A program made the translations under genes and the position numbers. A model generated the notes under the pieces. It was not told where the DNA came from, did not search any database, and worked only from the letters and a program-made list of their open reading frames with translations. Shown here in pieces: positions 54,232 through 60,395 of a stretch of DNA of 60,395 nt. The stretch is from Gemmatimonadota bacterium (GTDB taxonomy: Bacteria; Gemmatimonadota; Gemmatimonadetes; Longimicrobiales; Gaopeijiaceae): positions 1-60,395 of the forward strand of contig JABDLS010000049.1 of the NCBI GenBank assembly GCA_013002885.1, written 5' to 3'. The first letter of the stretch is position 1. Every line of letters begins with the position of its first letter.

Positions 54232-55272
54232 TCAGCGGTCGGCCACCATCACCGCTTCCACCCACTCACCGTTGGCCCGGTACCATTCGACGGTTTCCTC
54301 CAGGGCTTCGTCCAGGGTACGAAGAGGGCGCCACCCCAGCTCTTCATCGGCGCGGGAGAAGTCCACCGCGTAGCGCCGATCGTGGCCTGCCCGGTCCTCC
54401 ACGAACTCGATCAGTGAGTCTGGCTTGCCGAGCATGCGCAGCAGGCTTCTCGCGAGGCTCAGATTCGTTCGCTCCGCATTCCCGCCGAAGTTGTAGACGC
54501 GGCCAGAAGCCCCTTGCTCCGCCGCCGCCAGCAACCCCCGACAGTGGTCCGCCACGTGGATCCAGTCTCGAACGTTGAGACCATCGCCATACACCGGCAG
54601 AGGCATTCCCGCCGTGGCGTTTCGGATCATGAGAGGGATGAACTTCTCAGGGTACTGATAGGGGCCGTAGTTGTTCGAGCACCGTGTGATGACGACGTCC
54701 ATGTCGTGCGTCGTGTGGTACGACTGGACGAGAAGGTCCGCCGCTGCCTTGGTGGCGCTGTACGGCGAGCGGGGAGCAAGCGGGGTGTCTTCGGTGAACC
54801 CGCCAGGATCGACCTCATCGTCCGAGCCTACAACTTCACCCCGGACTGCCCCTTCCACACCGCCCTCGGGATCCACCCAGGGCAGCTCACCGTACACCTC
54901 GTCGGTCGAGACCTGCACGAAGCGCGCGACTTGCTCTTTTCGGGCGGCCGACAGAAGCGTCGCCGTCCCGACCACGTTGGTGCGGACGAACGGCTGGTCG
55001 GAGACGATGCTGCGATCCACGTGGGACTCGGCGGCGAGATTGAAAACGACGTCGACGCCGGCCAGGAGCTCCGTGACGAGCGGACCGTCGCAGATGTCAC
55101 CGCGAAAGAAACGGTGGCGGGGGTGATCCAAGACCCCCTCCAGATTCTCGAGATGCCCAGCGTATGTGAGCCGATCGAGATTCGTCACCTCCACGGCGGG
55201 CCGTTCCGCCAGTAGGTGGCGTACGAAGTTTGAGCCGATGAAGCCGGCTCCCCCGGTCACCAGATAGCGCAT
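54232..55272 (-). CDS. rfbB: dTDP-glucose 4,6-dehydratase RfbB
   Basis: Second step of dTDP-rhamnose synthesis. The 346-residue extended SDR has YLVTGGAGFIGSNFVRHLL, the conserved AAESHVDRSI, STDEVYGEL and the catalytic SPYSATKAAADLLV. An acidic insertion (about residues 130-160) lies between STDEVYG and the SPYSATK motif. The stop is followed by the WecC-type gene; the start is two bases from the rfbA stop. Confidence 0.95.
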   Translation of the reverse strand: MRYLVTGGAGFIGSNFVRHLLAERPAVEVTNLDRLTYAGHLENLEGVLDHPRHRFFRGDICDGPLVTELLAGVDVVFNLAAESHVDRSIVSDQPFVRTNVVGTATLLSAARKEQVARFVQVSTDEVYGELPWVDPEGGVEGAVRGEVVGSDDEVDPGGFTEDTPLAPRSPYSATKAAADLLVQSYHTTHDMDVVITRCSNNYGPYQYPEKFIPLMIRNATAGMPLPVYGDGLNVRDWIHVADHCRGLLAAAEQGASGRVYNFGGNAERTNLSLARSLLRMLGKPDSLIEFVEDRAGHDRRYAVDFSRADEELGWRPLRTLDEALEETVEWYRANGEWVEAVMVADR

Positions 55273-55274
55273 GG

Positions 55275-56063
55275 TCAGTGGGTGCCCGCCGGCGGTTGGG
55301 CACGATCGGTGCCACCGTCGATGCCGAGGTCGGTCAGCACCGGGTTCTCACGGTCCGCCGCCACCAGTCCCGTCGCTCGGTGGAGCGAACCGACAGTCCC
55401 GGCGTCCGCCCACCATCCGGACACCACATGGTGCCGTAGCGCGCCCCATTCAACATATCGGTTGTTGACGTCGGTGATCTCCAACTCACCCCTGCCGGAC
55501 GGCTCCAACTCCCGGATGACCTCAAAGACCCGAGGGTCGTACAGATAGCAGCCCGTCACGGCCAACCGGCTCTCGGGACGCGCAGGCTTCTCCACGATCC
55601 TGGTAACCTGATCGCCCTCCACTGTGGCGACGCCGAAGCGCTCGGGGTCGTGCACCTCCTTGAGGAGGATCTTCGCCCCATCGGGATCGTCGCGGAAACG
55701 GGCGATGGGCTCCGCCAGGGAATCCTGAAAGATGTTGTCACCCAGGATGACGGCGAGCGGCTCTCCAGCCGCGAAATGCTCAGCCAGGCCCAGGGCCTCG
55801 GCGATGCCGCCCTCGCCCTCCTGGTATGCGTATCTGAGGTGCCCGAGACCGAAGTCGTGACCGTTGCGAAGAAGCTTGAGGAAGTCCCCGGCATGATCGC
55901 CCCCGGTCACCACCAGGATGTCCCGGATTCCCGCGTGGACGAGCTGTTGGAGAGGGAAGTAGATCATTGGCCGGTCGTAGACCGGTAGGAGGTGCTTGTT
56001 CGTTACGCGGGTCATAGGCAGAAGACGACTGCCCAACCCCCCGGCCAGGAGCACGCCCTTCAT
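55275..56063 (-). CDS. rfbA: Glucose-1-phosphate thymidylyltransferase RfbA
   Basis: First step of dTDP-rhamnose synthesis, making dTDP-glucose. The 262-residue protein has the nucleotidyltransferase start GVLLAGGLGSRLLPMTRVTN, LLPVYDRPMIYFPLQ, and the later GDNIFQDSL and ITDVNNRYVEWG. Related enzymes use other nucleotides, but presence beside rfbB and rfbD supports thymidylyl transfer. Confidence 0.93.
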   Translation of the reverse strand: MKGVLLAGGLGSRLLPMTRVTNKHLLPVYDRPMIYFPLQQLVHAGIRDILVVTGGDHAGDFLKLLRNGHDFGLGHLRYAYQEGEGGIAEALGLAEHFAAGEPLAVILGDNIFQDSLAEPIARFRDDPDGAKILLKEVHDPERFGVATVEGDQVTRIVEKPARPESRLAVTGCYLYDPRVFEVIRELEPSGRGELEITDVNNRYVEWGALRHHVVSGWWADAGTVGSLHRATGLVAADRENPVLTDLGIDGGTDRAQPPAGTH

Positions 56064-56106
56064 GGGGCGCCGTGCCCTTCACTCACGGTCCCCCACTCGC
56101 TGTCGA

Positions 56107-56892
56107 TCATCCAGCCTCCTGGAACCACTCCTCAACGGCCAGCCTACCGACCTCGCGTCCGGCCGCGACGAAGTTCGGAAAAACCGGCTTGGTCTGGTTG
56201 AACGCCGGCGCGCTCCCGTCGGCCAAGGTCACCACGCCGCCGGCAGCCCGCACTAGAGCCGTTCCACCGGCCACGTCCCACTCGCTCTTTCCGACCAGGG
56301 TCCATGTGGCGTCGGCGAGACCGGCGGCAACGAGCGCCATTTTATAGGCGACGGACCCGCATGGTCTCACGGCAAATCGCCCATTCTGGAATCGCTCCCA
56401 CTCCCCTCGCCGGATCTCGGAGCGGCTCGCCAGGACGCTCACCTGATCATCGGTCGTCGGGCTCGTGACGGTGACGGGCGACCCGTTGAGCGTCACCCCC
56501 TCAGAGAGTGAGCCTATCACCATCTCCTCCGTGGCGGGGTTGTAGATCCCTCCAGCCACCGGCACACCTCCCTCCAGCAGGCCAATGGAGACGCACCACT
56601 CGGGAACGCCCTCGATGAACTCACGCGTGCCGTCGATAGGATCCACGACCCAGACGCGATGGCATCCGAGGCGGGTGGCGTCATCAACGGACTCCTCGGA
56701 GAGCCAGCCCTCACCATCGCGGGGCAGGATCTCCCTAAGTACAGCGTCAGCTGCCTCGTCTGCCGCCGTCACCGGATCCCCGCGGACCTCCTTGCGCTCG
56801 AAGGCCACGTTTCCCGGCTCGAAGGGGGCCACCGCTTCGGCAGCCGCCATCAGTCCTTCTTCAATCCTGCTCAGATCGTCGTTTCGACTCAC
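56107..56892 (-). CDS. cysQ: 3'(2'),5'-bisphosphate nucleotidase CysQ-like (inositol monophosphatase family)
   Basis: CysQ removes the 3'-phosphate from PAP, the by-product of PAPS use, and may act on inositol phosphates in relatives. The 261-residue protein has the metal-binding EES, DPIDGTREFIEGVPEWCVS and the late SEWDVAGGTALVRAAGG. The GTG at 56892 is preceded by GAGGAGAAC, a strong ribosome site. It lies inside the rhamnose gene run, between rfbD and rfbA, an unusual place that fits a role in a sulfation pathway. IMP-family members are easy to misassign, so the exact substrate is not certain. Confidence 0.82.
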   Translation of the reverse strand: MSRNDDLSRIEEGLMAAAEAVAPFEPGNVAFERKEVRGDPVTAADEAADAVLREILPRDGEGWLSEESVDDATRLGCHRVWVVDPIDGTREFIEGVPEWCVSIGLLEGGVPVAGGIYNPATEEMVIGSLSEGVTLNGSPVTVTSPTTDDQVSVLASRSEIRRGEWERFQNGRFAVRPCGSVAYKMALVAAGLADATWTLVGKSEWDVAGGTALVRAAGGVVTLADGSAPAFNQTKPVFPNFVAAGREVGRLAVEEWFQEAG

Positions 56893-56908
56893 GTTCTCTC
56901 CTCGAAGT

Positions 56909-57853
56909 TCACCCTTCTCGCGTCCCCACATACCGCTCCAACGCATCCCGCCACGGCATCATCGACCTCCCCAATGCCGCTTCCGTCGCCGCCAGATCCA
57001 ACACCGTGTATGTCGGCCTCGGCGCCGGCGCCCCCCATTCCTCGGATGACACGCCCTCCACCCCGACGTCGAGCCCCCGCAAGCGCACTGCAGCGCGAGC
57101 CAATTCGAGCCAGGTCGCATCGCCGCCGTCCGCCAGATGCCAGACCCCGGTCAGGTCCTGGGCCCCACCGCCGAACCGCCCGCCAACCGCGGCAGACGAG
57201 TGCCCCACCAACAACTCGACGACGCCCTCAGCAACGTTCTTCGTCCAGGTGGGTCGCCCGCGCTGATCGTCCACCACGCGAAGTGACTCTCCCCTCTGGG
57301 CCCGTCGGAGGATGCCATCTACGAAGTTGCCACCACCGGCGCCGTACAACCAACCCGTACGTACGGCAACGCCCCCGGCAGCGAGTGCGGTCTCTTCGCC
57401 GGCGAGCTTGGTCTCGCCGTATACGGACAGCGGCGCCACCGGGTCAGAGGGCAGGTACGGCTCATCCTTCCGCCCATCGAAGACGTAGTCTGTGGAGATG
57501 TACAAGAGCCGAACTCCCTGACCGGCGGCCGCTGCCGCGACGTTCGCCGTACCGTCGCGGTTCACGCGCATCGCCTCCTCAGGCTCCTGCTCCGCTCGGT
57601 CCACCGCGGTGTACGCTGCGCAGTGCACCACCCAGTCGGGCTCTAGATCGCCCATCGCCTGAACTACCTGCGGACCGTCCGTGACGTCCAGATCCGTCCG
57701 CAGAAGGCCGACGATCTCGACGTTCACCTTCGCTTCTGACGGTGGCGTGGTGCCTGGCGAGGCGCCACTGGCCTCTGCCTCACCCCTACCCATCCCGAAC
57801 CGCACGAACTCCGACCCCAGCAGTCCCCCGGCTCCAGTCACGAGCAGCCTCAC
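56909..57853 (-). CDS. rfbD: dTDP-4-dehydrorhamnose reductase RfbD
   Basis: Last step of dTDP-rhamnose synthesis. From the GTG at 57853 the 314-residue protein starts LLVTGAGGLLGSEFVRFG, contains STDYVFDGRKDEPY, the catalytic YGETKLAGE and HCAAYTAVDRAE. There is an extra segment (about residues 20-45, low complexity) after the first loop. RfbC, the 3,5-epimerase, is not in the window. The stop is 16 bases from the CysQ-like gene start. Confidence 0.93.
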   Translation of the reverse strand: MRLLVTGAGGLLGSEFVRFGMGRGEAEASGASPGTTPPSEAKVNVEIVGLLRTDLDVTDGPQVVQAMGDLEPDWVVHCAAYTAVDRAEQEPEEAMRVNRDGTANVAAAAAGQGVRLLYISTDYVFDGRKDEPYLPSDPVAPLSVYGETKLAGEETALAAGGVAVRTGWLYGAGGGNFVDGILRRAQRGESLRVVDDQRGRPTWTKNVAEGVVELLVGHSSAAVGGRFGGGAQDLTGVWHLADGGDATWLELARAAVRLRGLDVGVEGVSSEEWGAPAPRPTYTVLDLAATEAALGRSMMPWRDALERYVGTREG

Positions 57854-57959
57854 GGTCGTCCCCTGGAAGGATGTTCGGAAAGCGGAGCACTGACCGCCCG
57901 GGGCCTCTGCGTACAACGCGCGGGGGACGGGCCGTGCCGCGACACCCTGGCACACACTG

Positions 57960-57994
57960 ACAAGAAAGCCTCCCGGGACTCGCTCCCAGGAGGC
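57960..57994 (-). terminator. Intrinsic terminator of the ribosomal operon
   Basis: An 11-bp stem (GCCTCC-T-GGGA with TCCC-G-GGAGGC, one G-U pair) with a 5-base loop is followed by TTTCTTGT on the transcript, 65 bases past the rpmB stop. It is the best rho-independent terminator in the window and separates the ribosomal operon from rfbD. Confidence 0.8.
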
Positions 57995-58058
57995 TCACTC
58001 TCTCGATCGGCCTCGTCCCCTACGAGGGTCGTGGCCATGTGTCGGAACTGTCCGGACG

Positions 58059-58274
58059 TCAGCCTTGGGCCACCGTCACCGGAGGCGCCTTGACGATCTT
58101 CCCGGCAGAGATGCACCGAGTGCACACACGGACACGCCGGCGTACTCCCTCCGAGTCGACGATCTTCACCGTCTGAAGGTTGGGCAGCCAGCGGCGCCGG
58201 GTCTTGTTGTTCGCGTGGCTGACGTTGTTGCCCGTCGCCGGACCCTTGCCACACGAGTAGCACACTCGAGCCAT
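58059..58274 (-). CDS. rpmB: Large ribosomal subunit protein bL28
   Basis: A 71-residue ribosomal protein with the family start [20 protein letters not shown] and the C-terminal [13 protein letters not shown]. It has two CxxC pairs, so it is the zinc-binding (C+) form. It closes this operon and is followed by a clear terminator. This gene is usually placed near rpmG elsewhere, so its place after rplQ is a small rearrangement. Confidence 0.96.
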   Translation of the reverse strand: MARVCYSCGKGPATGNNVSHANNKTRRRWLPNLQTVKIVDSEGVRRRVRVCTRCISAGKIVKAPPVTVAQG

Positions 58275-58316
58275 CGTTCTATTCCCGCTTGATCGTTTGG
58301 TTGTATCGGAGGCTCG

Positions 58317-58895
58317 TCAGTTGCCCGACGCGCCGTTTCCTTCGTTGGCGTTCGTTTCACCAGCACCGCTTTGCCCACCTCCATCGGCCGCTTCGATCTC
58401 GGTGGCCTCGATGAAATGGGTGGCGAACTCCGCGACGATGCGATCACCCTCGGCAATGGTACCTGCATCGGTCCAGGCCGTGAGAACCGAATCGCCCATA
58501 GCGTGCACGGTGCCCACGACCCCCACCGCAGATCCCGGGGTGACGGTGACACCCGAGGCCATGACCTCAGGCCCCTTCGAAATCAGGAATGGGTTCCCAC
58601 TGGGCGTCTCGAGCCAAAAGCCCTGATCGCCGAGAAGGCTCGCTACGTTGGTGGCCGCGATGCGGACTTCCTGGCCAACGAACGGTGTCCCGTCCGTTTC
58701 GATATCGCCCACAGGGACAGCCCCCGTGGTGGGCGACGTGTCCTCGACAGGGACCTCGTCGATCTCACGCTGGGCGCGCTCGGCCGCGGCCTGCGCACTG
58801 AGCCAGTACATGAAACCGCCGATGACCACGAAGGCGACGATCATGAGGGGGGTGCCCAGATTCGTCGCACCACGTCGAGAATCGTTCTTCGGCAT
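58317..58895 (-). CDS. Small membrane-anchored protein of unknown function between rplQ and rpmB
   Basis: A 192-residue protein. A membrane helix lies at about residues 16-34 (TPLMIVAFVVIGGFMYWLS), after a short basic N terminus; the remainder (about 50-192) would be outside the membrane and is rich in Gly, Thr and Asp, with the pattern of a small beta domain (VGQEVRIAATNVASLLGDQGFW ... GSAVGVVGTVHAMG). I do not recognise the family. GAAGGA lies 2-8 bases before the ATG. It sits inside a ribosomal operon, so it is probably expressed with growth rate. Confidence 0.7.
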   Translation of the reverse strand: MPKNDSRRGATNLGTPLMIVAFVVIGGFMYWLSAQAAAERAQREIDEVPVEDTSPTTGAVPVGDIETDGTPFVGQEVRIAATNVASLLGDQGFWLETPSGNPFLISKGPEVMASGVTVTPGSAVGVVGTVHAMGDSVLTAWTDAGTIAEGDRIVAEFATHFIEATEIEAADGGGQSGAGETNANEGNGASGN

Positions 58896-58944
58896 GTCCT
58901 TCGTCCTGTCCTTTGGAGAGTCGTCTCTAGCGGAGTCGGGCAAA

Positions 58945-59298
58945 CTAACGGACCAGTTCGATGAGCGACATCTCTGCCGCATCACCCTTTCGGCTGCCCA
59001 GCTTCAGGACCCGCGTGTACCCACCGGGACGCTCCGCGTAGCGCGGGGCGATCTCGTCGAACAGCTTCCCGAGAACCTCTCGGTCCTGGATCTTGGTCGC
59101 GGCTAGACGACGGGAGTGGACGTCACCACGACGAGCGAGCGTGATGAGCCGCTCGGCATACGGCCGCAGTTCCTTCGCCTTGGCCGTCGTGGTCTCGATC
59201 CGCTCGTGCCGGAATAGCGACGTCGCCATGTTGCGCATCGTCGCCTTCTTGTGGCTGGCGGTTCGGGAGAGCTTCCTCCCTTTCTTGCGGTGCCGCAC
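58945..59298 (-). CDS. rplQ: Large ribosomal subunit protein bL17
   Basis: A 117-residue ribosomal protein with the family start [19 protein letters not shown] and [20 protein letters not shown]. The start is GTG. It lies 6 bases from the rpoA stop, the usual rpoA-rplQ pair. Confidence 0.97.
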   Translation of the reverse strand: MRHRKKGRKLSRTASHKKATMRNMATSLFRHERIETTTAKAKELRPYAERLITLARRGDVHSRRLAATKIQDREVLGKLFDEIAPRYAERPGGYTRVLKLGSRKGDAAEMSLIELVR

Positions 59299-59304
59299 GG
59301 TTCC

Positions 59305-60351
59305 CTACTCCTCGCCGCTTGTGGCGGCCTCGGCCTCGTCTTCCTCGACGAAGAAGAGGCGCCCGTCTTCGCCTTCCTCGAGCTGCATACCGAAACGCAG
59401 GCTGTGCTCCTCCAGGAAGTCCGAAATCTCCTTCAACGACTTCTTGCCGAAGTTTTCGATCTGCAGCATCGAGTCCTCGGTGCGCTGAACCAGATCGCCC
59501 AAGGTTCGGATGCTCTCCTTCTGCAGGGAGTTACGCGAACGGACGGAGAGCTCGGCGAGGTCCTCGATGGGACGCTCGAAAAGATCCTGCAGCCGCTCGG
59601 GAACCGGCGACGCGCCGGGAGGGGTCACCTCGGGAATGCCGCCCTCGCCGAAGTACAGCATGTACTCGAGATGCTTCCGCACGAGCTCGGCGGCATACGC
59701 GACCGCGCCCTCGGGATCGACGGATCCGTCCGTCTCGATATGGAGGGTCAGGCGATCGAAGTCCGTCCGCTGGCCCACTCGCGTCTCCTCGACGGAGAAG
59801 TTGGCCCGGCGCACGGGGTTGTAGATGGAGTCGATGCGCACGAGGTCGACCGGCGCACCCTTGGGGATCTCATGCTGATCGGCCAGAACAAAACCACGCC
59901 CCTTGTTCACGTGGAGCTCCATGTTCAGGGAGCGATCCTCCTGCAGCGTGAACAGGTGGTGGTCTGGGTCCATGACCTCGGCCCCGGACGGCGCCTGGAT
60001 CATGGAAGCCGTCACCGGTCCGGCCTTGTCGACATGCAGCTCCAGAACACCTTCTTCGACGTCGTCGTCCAGCGTGACCACGAGGGATTTCAGGTTCTGG
60101 ATCACCTGGTGGACGTCTTCGACGACCCCCTGGATGGTCTGGTGCTCATGCACCACCCCGTCGATCCGGAACGCCCACACCGCGGCGCCACGAAGGGACG
60201 AGAGCAGCACGCGCCGTACCGAGTTGCCAAGCGTGTGACCGAAGCCTCGCTCGAGCGGCTCGATGACAAACTGAGCCGACCGCGCTCCCTCCTGAGGGTC
60301 GACGTTCTCGACGCGCTCTGGAAGCACGAGTCCGTTCAGATCTATCTCCAC
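59305..60351 (-). CDS. rpoA: RNA polymerase alpha subunit
   Basis: Alpha dimers nucleate RNA polymerase assembly and contact activators and UP elements. The 348-residue protein has the N-terminal assembly domain (EPLERGFGHTLGNSVRRVLLSSL; to about residue 230) and the C-terminal domain with LGDLVQRTEDSMLQIENFGKKSL (about 280-325). A strong AGGAGG lies 5 bases before the GTG start. The tail after residue 325 is acidic. It is preceded by what looks like the end of a uS11 gene. Confidence 0.97.
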   Translation of the reverse strand: MEIDLNGLVLPERVENVDPQEGARSAQFVIEPLERGFGHTLGNSVRRVLLSSLRGAAVWAFRIDGVVHEHQTIQGVVEDVHQVIQNLKSLVVTLDDDVEEGVLELHVDKAGPVTASMIQAPSGAEVMDPDHHLFTLQEDRSLNMELHVNKGRGFVLADQHEIPKGAPVDLVRIDSIYNPVRRANFSVEETRVGQRTDFDRLTLHIETDGSVDPEGAVAYAAELVRKHLEYMLYFGEGGIPEVTPPGASPVPERLQDLFERPIEDLAELSVRSRNSLQKESIRTLGDLVQRTEDSMLQIENFGKKSLKEISDFLEEHSLRFGMQLEEGEDGRLFFVEEDEAEAATSGEE

Positions 60352-60372
60352 ATTGTCCTCCTGAATGTACCG

Positions 60373-60395
60373 TTACCGGCGACGGGCCCGACAAG
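60373..60395 (-). CDS. Partial: possible C-terminal end of uS11 (rpsK)
   Basis: Only six residues and the TAA are in the window: CRARRR-stop. They resemble the Cys-Arg-x-x-Arg/Lys-rich end of uS11 (NGCRPPKKRRV in E. coli) and lie 21 bases before rpoA, where rpsK is found in many bacteria. Six residues cannot prove it. Confidence 0.3.

Noticed and set aside
1..60395. tRNA genes, insertion sequences, integrase or phage genes
   Set aside because: I looked through the intergenic stretches for cloverleaf patterns, terminal inverted repeats and transposase motifs and found none. The gaps are all under 300 bases.

Overview
The window is high-GC DNA from a diderm (Gram-negative type) bacterium with an outer membrane: it carries lptD, bamD, a complete tol-pal set, an outer-membrane polysaccharide exporter and a Wzi-like protein. 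The fused cysNC, the TonB-type protein in the TolA position, the lipoproteins and the gene order are most compatible with the phylum Gemmatimonadota. That placement is an inference from protein style, not a database result. Genes are packed tightly, with many 1-4 base stop/start overlaps (ATGA, TGATG, TAATG, GTGA). Almost all are on the minus strand, so most transcription runs from right to left. Only three genes are on the plus strand: a methyltransferase, wecG and the polysaccharide exporter. No rRNA, tRNA, CRISPR array, insertion sequence or phage gene was seen, and no gene-free stretch exceeds 300 bases.

Right end to left (direction of transcription). Positions 57960-60395 are the end of the ribosomal protein/RNA polymerase operon: a possible uS11 tail, rpoA, rplQ, a small membrane-anchored protein and rpmB, closed by a clear intrinsic terminator. 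Positions 52784-57853 make activated sugars: rfbD, a CysQ-like phosphatase, rfbA, rfbB and a WecC-type dehydrogenase. A polysaccharide export protein faces them on the plus strand. secA lies at 46946-50257 and is split by an in-frame TAG stop inside its conserved two-helix finger region. Positions 36635-46895 are a surface polysaccharide cluster: a Tat-exported beta-helix protein, a flippase, a polymerase/ligase-like membrane protein, a glycosyltransferase, an acetyltransferase, a sulfotransferase, a deacetylase, wecG, a methyltransferase and wecB.

Positions 23845-36613 mix housekeeping genes (a RelA/SpoT enzyme, uvrB) with further polysaccharide genes: a WecA-like initiating transferase, Wzi, UDP-glucose dehydrogenase and UDP-xylose synthase. 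Sulfate activation (cysD, cysNC) sits beside the last two. Positions 17973-23780 hold TPR proteins, bamD, nadD, tsaE-tsaB-rimI and radC. Positions 6108-17822 are envelope genes: a LysM protein, an epimerase, tolQ-tolR-TonB-like-tolB-pal-cpoB, then nrdR, tatC and lptD. The left end has a fibronectin-type lipoprotein, ftcD, a large TPR protein with an acidic repeat region, a polyprenyl diphosphate synthase, a small membrane protein and tatA.

Together the genes describe an envelope-building neighbourhood. WecA-like, WecB/WecC, WecG, Rfb and Ugd/Uxs enzymes would supply and assemble a polymer. A flippase, polymerase, export protein and Wzi would move it to the surface. CysD/CysNC, a sulfotransferase and a CysQ-like phosphatase could together make, use and recycle the sulfate donor PAPS, which suggests a sulfated surface polysaccharide. 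The strongest anomaly is the internal amber codon in secA, which is either a sequence error or a real and unusual way of making an essential protein.
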